A DNA stretch of 10,269 nt from an uncultured Burkholderiales bacterium (GTDB lineage Bacteria; Pseudomonadota; Gammaproteobacteria; Burkholderiales; Burkholderiaceae_C), in contig CAIQIL010000169.1 in NCBI GenBank assembly GCA_903871865.1, positions 1 through 10,269 on the forward strand, given 5' to 3'. The translations under genes were made by a program, and so were the position numbers. Shown piece by piece: positions 5,957 to 10,269 of this stretch. Numbering within the stretch: the first letter of the stretch is position 1; each line of letters begins with the position of its first letter. Below the pieces are notes generated by a model that saw only the letters and a program-made list of their open reading frames with translations, did no database searches and was not told where the DNA came from.

Positions 5957-7742
5957 CGCTTGCGTCTCCGGCGCCCCGAGCGTCCCCAGCACCCCCATCG
6001 GCCGCCTGCGCCGAGATGCGGATGCGCTGGCGCCCGGCCGCCTTCGCGGTGTACATGGCGTGGTCGGCCGCGGCGATCAGGTCGCCCACCTCGGTGGCAT
6101 CGTCCGGGTAGCGGCTCATGCCCACGCTGCCATCGCACTGCAACTCGGTGCGCTGGTAGAGCACGGGCTTGGCCAGGGCTTCGCGCACGCGCTGCATGAC
6201 CAGCTCGGTGGCGCGTTCGTCTTCGGCGCCGTCCAGCAGCACGATGAATTCGTCGCCGCCTAAGCGCGCCACGGTGTCGGCCTCGCGCACCAGCTGGCTC
6301 AGGCGCTGGCCCACGGCGCACAGCACGGCGTCACCGGCCGCATGGCCCAGCGTGTCGTTGATGTCCTTGAAATTGTCCAGGTCGATGTAGAGCAGCGCCA
6401 GGTGCGTGTGGTTGCGTTTGGCGCGGGCCAGGGCCTGGTGCAGGCGGTCGAAGAACAGGCGCCGGTTGGGCAGGCCCGTGAGCGTGTCGTGGCTGGCCAG
6501 GCGGTCCAGCGCTTCCTGCTTTTGCGCGAGGTTGGCGAACTGCCCGCGGATCTGGTGCTGCATCTCGTCGATGCTGTGCGCCAGCATGCCGATCTCGTCG
6601 CTGCGGTGCAGGGGCAGGCGGCCCACGACCTGGCCCTGGCCGAAGTGCCGGATGGCTTCGACGATCTGCTCCAGTGGCCGCGACAGAGCCCGCGCCAGCA
6701 CCACCGCGATGAGCACGGCCAGCGCGCTGAAGGCCAGCACGATGCGCAGGTTCACGCGGCCCAGGTGGGCGCTGTCGGCCAGCACCGCGCTCAGGGGTTG
6801 CGCCAGGCCGAGGATGAAGTCGTCTTCGCTGTGCAGGCCCGCCAGCGACTGCCGCACGAACGCCGCCACCAGCTCGTTCTGGGGCGAGGCGTGGGCGGTG
6901 GTGGTCACGAGCTGCGCCTTGCGTTCGCGCGCGTCCGAGAGCAGCTCCGACACGCCCGAGAAGCTGTCCTGCACGCGCGAGCGCTGGCCGCGGTCGAAGG
7001 CGAAGGCCTGGCGCGGGTCCGGGTGGATGAGGAAGTCGCCTTCGCCATTGCTCAGGAAGAGGCTGAGGTCGGAGGGGAGGTCGGCGGCCAGTTGCGAGAA
7101 CAGGCCGTTGAGGTCGATGTTGACCACGATCAGGCCCAGCACCTGGCCCTTGTCCTGGCCTGTGCGGCCGTGGATGGGCGTGGCCACCTGCAGCGAGGGC
7201 TTGTCCAGGCCGGCGTGGGCACCGACTTCGTGGTTGATTTCGGCGCGCGACACATACACCGCGCCCTCGGGCAGCCGCAAGGTGTCGGCCACGTAGGGGT
7301 AGTGGCCCTTTTCCTGCAAGTCGTCGCCCTCGATCCGCAGCAGGGGGCCGTCGCTGCGGTCCACGCGCACCAGCTCCAGGCCGTGCTGGTGGGCCGAGAT
7401 CAGCCGCATCTGGTAGTACTCGGGGTGCGTGCTCAGCATGCTCTTGAAGAGCTGGGCCAGCGTCTCGTGGCCGCGCGCCACGGCGGTCGCGTCCTGGGAC
7501 ACCAGCAGCTGCTGCGTGCCCGGGTGCGCGGCGATCAGGCGCACGTCCTGTGCCGCACCGCCCAGCCCGACCGTGAGCTGGCGCCCCAGCACGCGCGTGG
7601 CCGTCAGGAGGCGCTCTTCGGCCGCGCTGCGCAAGAGCTTTCGGCTTTCGCCATAGCCCCAATAGCCGGTGAGGCCCGAGGCGATCACGCCGATCAACGC
7701 CAGCGAGACGCCCAAGCGCCAGGCGATGCCGAAACGTTTCAT
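5952..7742 (-). CDS. Membrane diguanylate cyclase: periplasmic sensor, HAMP, GGDEF
   Basis: Inner-membrane enzyme expected to make cyclic di-GMP from two GTP in response to a periplasmic signal. The 596 residues comprise TM1 (about 10-28), a large periplasmic region (about 30-330) of dCache-like size, TM2 (about 333-352), HAMP (about 352-405) and a GGDEF domain from about 415. The domain opens SHDTLTGLPNRRLFFDRL and includes DLDNFKDINDTLGH. Active-site GGDEF is at 495-499. The inhibitory I-site RxxD is present as READ at 486-489, five residues before it, so product feedback is expected. There is no EAL domain. A low-complexity Gly/Ala/Asp tail follows 575. The ATG at 7742 shares a base with the stop of the upstream solute-binding protein (TGATG); a GTG one codon earlier is also possible. 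That coupling suggests the binding protein reports to this sensor. Confidence 0.92.
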   Translation of the reverse strand: MKRFGIAWRLGVSLALIGVIASGLTGYWGYGESRKLLRSAAEERLLTATRVLGRQLTVGLGGAAQDVRLIAAHPGTQQLLVSQDATAVARGHETLAQLFKSMLSTHPEYYQMRLISAHQHGLELVRVDRSDGPLLRIEGDDLQEKGHYPYVADTLRLPEGAVYVSRAEINHEVGAHAGLDKPSLQVATPIHGRTGQDKGQVLGLIVVNIDLNGLFSQLAADLPSDLSLFLSNGEGDFLIHPDPRQAFAFDRGQRSRVQDSFSGVSELLSDARERKAQLVTTTAHASPQNELVAAFVRQSLAGLHSEDDFILGLAQPLSAVLADSAHLGRVNLRIVLAFSALAVLIAVVLARALSRPLEQIVEAIRHFGQGQVVGRLPLHRSDEIGMLAHSIDEMQHQIRGQFANLAQKQEALDRLASHDTLTGLPNRRLFFDRLHQALARAKRNHTHLALLYIDLDNFKDINDTLGHAAGDAVLCAVGQRLSQLVREADTVARLGGDEFIVLLDGAEDERATELVMQRVREALAKPVLYQRTELQCDGSVGMSRYPDDATEVGDLIAAADHAMYTAKAAGRQRIRISAQAADGGAGDARGAGDASA

Positions 7743-8869
7743 CACGGCGCCATCACCTTGCCCAGGCGGTCACCCGATCGGATGCGGCGCCAGAGGGTCT
7801 CTCGGCGCATGGCGTCCTCGACGGGGGCCAGCCACAGCAGACGCTGGTGCGCGCCGTCCTGGCCGGCCTCGCTCACGGTGCTGGACAAGCCCTGGCGCGT
7901 CACCAGCAAGGCGCTGGCCTCGGTGCCCAGCAGGTGGTCGATCCAGGCGTGGGCCAGGTTGCGGTGGGGGGCGTTGCGCGGGATGGCCCAACAGTCCAGC
8001 CAGGCCAGGGCGCCGTCTTTCGGGATGGCGTAGGCCACGTCGGCCCCGGCCGCCTTCAGCAGGTTCAGCTGCTGCATGCCGTAGTTGGCGAACATCAAGG
8101 CCGCGTGGTGGCGCATGAACAGGCGCGCCGACTCTTCCGGCTGTGTGTACACCGCCACCGCATTGCGCCGCAGGGCGATGAGCTTGTCGGCGCCGGCCTG
8201 CCACTGCGTGTCGGCATATTGGAAGGGGGTGTCCCAGCCCATGGCCAGGGCCGCCAGCGAGAAGTTGTGCGTGCCGCCGTTGTAGATCACGACCTTGCCT
8301 TGCAGGGCCGGGTCCCACAGCGCGGCCATGGAGGTCGGGGGTTCGCGCAACTGGCGCTTGTCGAAGATCAGGCCCATCGCCGAATAGGTGAAGGGGATGC
8401 CCATGACCTGCTCGCCCCGCGCGCCCTGTCGCACCAGCCCCGGGATGGCCGCCCGGTCGCGAAAACGCGGCAACTGCAGGCGGGTGTTGGGGATGCGCCT
8501 GACGTCGATGCCTTGCACGAGGTTGCTGGCCACGTAGCGCTGCAATTCGGCCGTGTTCACGGCGAAGACGTCGAAACCCTGGGTGCCATGGGCTTGGCCT
8601 GCGGCATGGAGTTGCTGCCAGAGGGCCTCGTCGGTGTCCACCACCGTGACCTCCACGCGCACGCCGGTGCGTGCGGTGAAGCTGCGCACCACCTCGGGTT
8701 CGGCATAGCCCGGCCATGCCAGCACACGCAGTGCGCCCTTGTCGGCCGCTGCGGCGACGGCACTGGGGATCAGGCCCGCCTGCGCGGTGCCGGCGTGCGC
8801 CAACACCAGACCGCAGCACCATGCCGCCAGCCCACCTGCTTGCAAGAGCTTGAACATCCTTCCGCGCAC
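7742..8869 (-). CDS. PotD/NspS-like periplasmic solute-binding protein
   Basis: Secreted binding protein resembling the spermidine/putrescine-binding PotD family; here probably the ligand-sensing partner of the cyclase encoded next. It is 375 residues from the GTG at 8869, with an n-region (MRGRMFK), a hydrophobic core and an AQA cleavage site near residue 31. The mature part starts the first beta strand as LRVLAWPGY, matching PotD's NWTEY segment (Trp52, Tyr55). Other segments fit the fold: FDVFAVNTAEL, IPFTYSAMGLIFDK, and AWLDCWAIPRNA with Trp290 and Asp292 matching PotD Trp255/Asp257. The PotD carboxylates Asp168 and Glu171 appear not to be kept (region reads IYNGGTHNF), so the ligand may differ. 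No permease or ATPase gene is adjacent, which argues for sensing over transport. GTG 8869 was chosen for its AGGGGAG site; alternatives are ATG 8857 and GTG 8926. Confidence 0.85.
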   Translation of the reverse strand: MRGRMFKLLQAGGLAAWCCGLVLAHAGTAQAGLIPSAVAAAADKGALRVLAWPGYAEPEVVRSFTARTGVRVEVTVVDTDEALWQQLHAAGQAHGTQGFDVFAVNTAELQRYVASNLVQGIDVRRIPNTRLQLPRFRDRAAIPGLVRQGARGEQVMGIPFTYSAMGLIFDKRQLREPPTSMAALWDPALQGKVVIYNGGTHNFSLAALAMGWDTPFQYADTQWQAGADKLIALRRNAVAVYTQPEESARLFMRHHAALMFANYGMQQLNLLKAAGADVAYAIPKDGALAWLDCWAIPRNAPHRNLAHAWIDHLLGTEASALLVTRQGLSSTVSEAGQDGAHQRLLWLAPVEDAMRRETLWRRIRSGDRLGKVMAP

Positions 8870-8878
8870 CCGCTGTGA

Positions 8879-8885
8879 CTCCCCT
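8879..8885 (-). promoter_or_regulatory. Ribosome binding site deciding the binding-protein start
   Basis: On the minus strand AGGGGAG ends nine bases before the GTG at 8869. The ATG at 8857 has only a purine run directly touching it, too close to act as a Shine-Dalgarno. The upstream GTG at 8926 has none. This favours GTG 8869 as start. Confidence 0.55.
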
Positions 8886-9039
8886 GGCTCGGCTTCCTGA
8901 TACTGCGCCTGCCGGGGGAGCGGCACATGCCCGCACCTTGGCAGAGGTCGAAAGGATAGCGCGCTCTGGTGCGCCTGCGCGGTGAAATGCGGTCACGCGG
9001 GATGTCAGATGGGTCGTGCCCCGCGCCGCGCTTGATTTT

Positions 9040-9068
9040 GTTGTAGGGTGCGGTGTCGTCGCAGTAAA
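9040..9068 (-). promoter_or_regulatory. Putative promoter of the binding-protein/cyclase operon
   Basis: On the minus strand TTTACT (9068-9063) and TACAAC (9045-9040) are separated by 17 bp. Each matches the sigma70 consensus at four of six positions. They fall in the only AT-rich patch (about 9031-9070) of the roughly 250-bp space between the divergent genes. It would give a leader of about 160 nt. The same patch could also drive the plus-strand hydroxylase gene, for which I found no better -35/-10 pair. Apart from this, 8886-9039 shows no gene or clear structured element. Confidence 0.33.
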
Positions 9069-9110
9069 AAGTGTCCGTGCGGTCTGGCGGATGTGTCAGT
9101 GCATGCCGCT

Positions 9111-9114
9111 GGAG
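9111..9114 (+). promoter_or_regulatory. Ribosome binding site of the hydroxylase gene
   Basis: GGAG lies five bases before the ATG at 9120. It selects that codon over the in-frame GTG at 9048, whose intervening 24 codons are Cys/Arg-rich and unlike the start of a membrane enzyme. Confidence 0.55.
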
Positions 9115-9119
9115 CCGCC

Positions 9120-9977
9120 ATGGACCCACGCTTTGACCCACGTTTTGTGTCCCTCGGTCCTTGGGGCGACCCTGCTGCCTGGCTGGCGGTGGCGCAGCAG
9201 TTCCAACGCAGCCTCACGATGGAGTTCATCTTTTACGCTGTGGGCGTGCTGCTGCTGTGGTTGGGTCTGCACGTGCTCTTGCGCAGGCGCTTGGCGCACC
9301 GCCTCATCGGGGCGTGGCCGCAGGGGCGCGACATGCGCCGCGAAGCCATGTACTCGCTCACATCGATGATGGTGTTTGCCGCCACCAGCCTGGTGGTGTT
9401 TGCCGGTGTCATCGCAGGCCGCATCGACATTGACGCCGATCCGACCCGGCACGGGTGGTGGTGGGCGGTGCTCAGCCTGCCAGCGCTCATCCTGTGGCAC
9501 GACGCCTACTTCTATGCCACGCACCGCCTTTTGCACACGCCCTGGTGGTTCCGTCATGTGCATGGCCTGCACCACCGCTCTCGCCACCCCTCACCCTGGG
9601 CGGCTTATGCCTTCCATCCCATCGAAGCGCTCATCAATGGCTTGTACGTGCCCTTGGCGCTCCTGGTGGTGCCGCTGCCCGGCATCGTGTTGTTTGCCGC
9701 GGGCATCCACCAGATCGTGCGCAATGCCCATGGGCATGCGGCTGTGGAGGTCATGCCGCGTGGCTTCATTCGCCACTGGTTGGGCGGGCGTTTCACGACG
9801 ACCACACACCACCACTTGCACCACGAATTCGCGCAGGGCAACTACGGCTTGTGGTTCACCTGGTGGGACCGCTGGTTGGGCACCGAGCGTGCGGACTACG
9901 TCACACGCTTCGAACAGGTCACCCGTTCACGGGCTGAGGGTGATGTCGCCGAGCGCCCGGGTTTGTCTATGATGTGA
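9120..9977 (+). CDS. Fatty acid hydroxylase / sterol desaturase family membrane protein
   Basis: Membrane di-iron oxygenase family protein of 285 residues; the lipid substrate is unknown. Hydrophobic helices occur at about 35-54, 80-100, 113-130 and 172-200. The three histidine boxes of the family are complete. Box 1 is HDAYFYATHRLLH with His135 and His139 (HxxxH). Box 2 is HGLHH with His148, His151 and His152. Box 3 is HHLHH with His231, His234 and His235, followed by the usual NYGLWFTWWDRWLGT segment. Further histidines (His198, His204, His206) lie between boxes 2 and 3, as expected for iron ligands. Bacterial members act on membrane lipids, hopanoids, carotenoids or alkylglycerols, and nothing nearby narrows this down. 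It diverges from the binding-protein/cyclase operon and lies 68 bp upstream of alaC on the same strand, so limited co-transcription is possible. Confidence 0.88.
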   Translation: MDPRFDPRFVSLGPWGDPAAWLAVAQQFQRSLTMEFIFYAVGVLLLWLGLHVLLRRRLAHRLIGAWPQGRDMRREAMYSLTSMMVFAATSLVVFAGVIAGRIDIDADPTRHGWWWAVLSLPALILWHDAYFYATHRLLHTPWWFRHVHGLHHRSRHPSPWAAYAFHPIEALINGLYVPLALLVVPLPGIVLFAAGIHQIVRNAHGHAAVEVMPRGFIRHWLGGRFTTTTHHHLHHEFAQGNYGLWFTWWDRWLGTERADYVTRFEQVTRSRAEGDVAERPGLSMM

Positions 9978-9982
9978 CCCAA

Positions 9983-10001
9983 GCCTTGCGCCTTGCAGGG
10001 C
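9983..10001 (+). terminator. Weak hairpin after the hydroxylase gene
   Basis: GCCTTGC (9983-9989) can pair with GCAGGGC (9995-10001), one pair being G-U, around a five-base loop, six bases after the hydroxylase stop. There is no T-run behind it, so termination would be inefficient or factor-dependent. Offered only as a possible attenuating structure before alaC. Confidence 0.25.
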
Positions 10002-10045
10002 CCACGTCGCTCGGACGGTTCCGGGCGCCCACGTGAAAGAAAACC

Positions 10046-10269
10046 ATGTCCACTTTGCCGGGCAAGCGCCGCTTTGCGCGCATCGATCGCCTCCCACCCT
10101 ACGTCTTCAACATCACGGCCGAACTCAAGCTGGCCGCCCGCCGCCGCGGGGAAGACATCATCGACATGAGCATGGGCAACCCCGACGGGGCCACGCCGGC
10201 TCACCTCGTCGCCAAGCTCACCGAGGCCGTACAGCGGCCTGACACGCACGGCTATTCGGCCAGCAAAGG
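10046..10269 (+). CDS. alaC: AlaC-like glutamate-pyruvate aminotransferase, N-terminal part
   Basis: PLP-dependent class I/II aminotransferase, expected to interconvert pyruvate/glutamate with alanine/2-oxoglutarate in the cytoplasm. Only 74 complete codons are in the window. They read [46 protein letters not shown] and end at [17 protein letters not shown]. From memory this is close to the N-terminus of E. coli AlaC (YfdZ), including the [10 protein letters not shown] substrate-loop region and the RPDTHGYS motif. The PLP lysine and the rest lie past the right edge. The start ATG at 10046 fits the homologue; it is preceded by a purine-rich GAAAGAAAA with no canonical GGAG. In related bacteria this gene often precedes homoserine dehydrogenase and threonine synthase genes, which cannot be checked here. 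Related diaminopimelate-type aminotransferases are the main alternative. Confidence 0.88.
   Translation, partial: MSTLPGKRRFARIDRLPPYVFNITAELKLAARRRGEDIIDMSMGNPDGATPAHLVAKLTEAVQRPDTHGYSASK

Noticed and set aside
6342..8033. 563-codon plus-strand frame across the cyclase and binding-protein genes
   Set aside because: Shadow frame spanning the junction of two well-supported minus-strand genes; composition is His/Gln/Val/Ala-biased and shows no recognisable motif.
8740..8830. Binding protein as a lipoprotein, because of two cysteines in its signal region
   Set aside because: The residues before the cysteines (AAW) do not make a lipobox, which needs Gly or Ala directly before Cys. A normal AQA signal-peptidase I site lies downstream.
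9048..9119. Upstream GTG start for the hydroxylase
   Set aside because: No ribosome site, and it adds 24 Cys/Arg-rich residues atypical for the family; ATG 9120 has GGAG at a good distance.
1..10269. Mobile element, defence island, CRISPR or RNA gene
   Set aside because: No transposase, integrase, terminal repeats, spaced repeats, tRNA-like or rRNA-like sequence was seen; base composition and gene style look uniform across the window.

Overview
The window looks like chromosomal DNA from a high-GC betaproteobacterium, most likely Burkholderiales (Comamonadaceae or a close relative). This rests on very high GC with strong G/C third positions, a beta-ketoadipate (pca) gene block, and a right-edge aminotransferase whose N-terminus closely resembles AlaC. 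The genus cannot be set from the sequence alone. I see no rRNA, tRNA, CRISPR array, transposase, integrase or other sign of a mobile element. The gene content reads as ordinary housekeeping and accessory chromosome.

Left part (1-2700, minus strand): tetR, then pcaB, then pcaC, which runs off the left edge. PcaB and PcaC carry out consecutive-side steps of protocatechuate breakdown by the 3,4-cleavage (beta-ketoadipate) route. The pcaB and pcaC genes overlap as ATGA. A consensus TTGACA box and a 20-bp GTAC-N6-GTAC dyad lie in the 74-bp gap before pcaB, so the TetR protein or another dimeric regulator probably controls the pathway there. Divergent from tetR is a Bcr/CflA-type drug-efflux MFS transporter (2777-4000).

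Middle (4077-5947, plus strand): a two-component system, with an OmpR-family response regulator and an EnvZ-like histidine kinase coupled by an ATGA overlap. Upstream is a 9-bp direct repeat with 10-bp period, typical of OmpR-family binding sites. The kinase stop and the stop of the next, convergent gene sit together in a perfect 14-bp palindrome.

Right-middle (5952-8869, minus strand): a two-gene unit encoding a secreted PotD-like solute-binding protein and a membrane diguanylate cyclase (periplasmic sensor, HAMP, GGDEF with intact active site and I-site), joined by a TGATG overlap. No ABC permease or ATPase is present. The arrangement recalls the Vibrio cholerae NspS-MbaA norspermidine-sensing pair, but with a GGDEF-only output. 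This is the most interesting system in the window.

Right end (9120-10269, plus strand): a membrane fatty-acid hydroxylase/sterol-desaturase family protein with three histidine boxes, then the start of alaC, cut by the window edge. All functions are read from motifs and family resemblance; no database search was possible.
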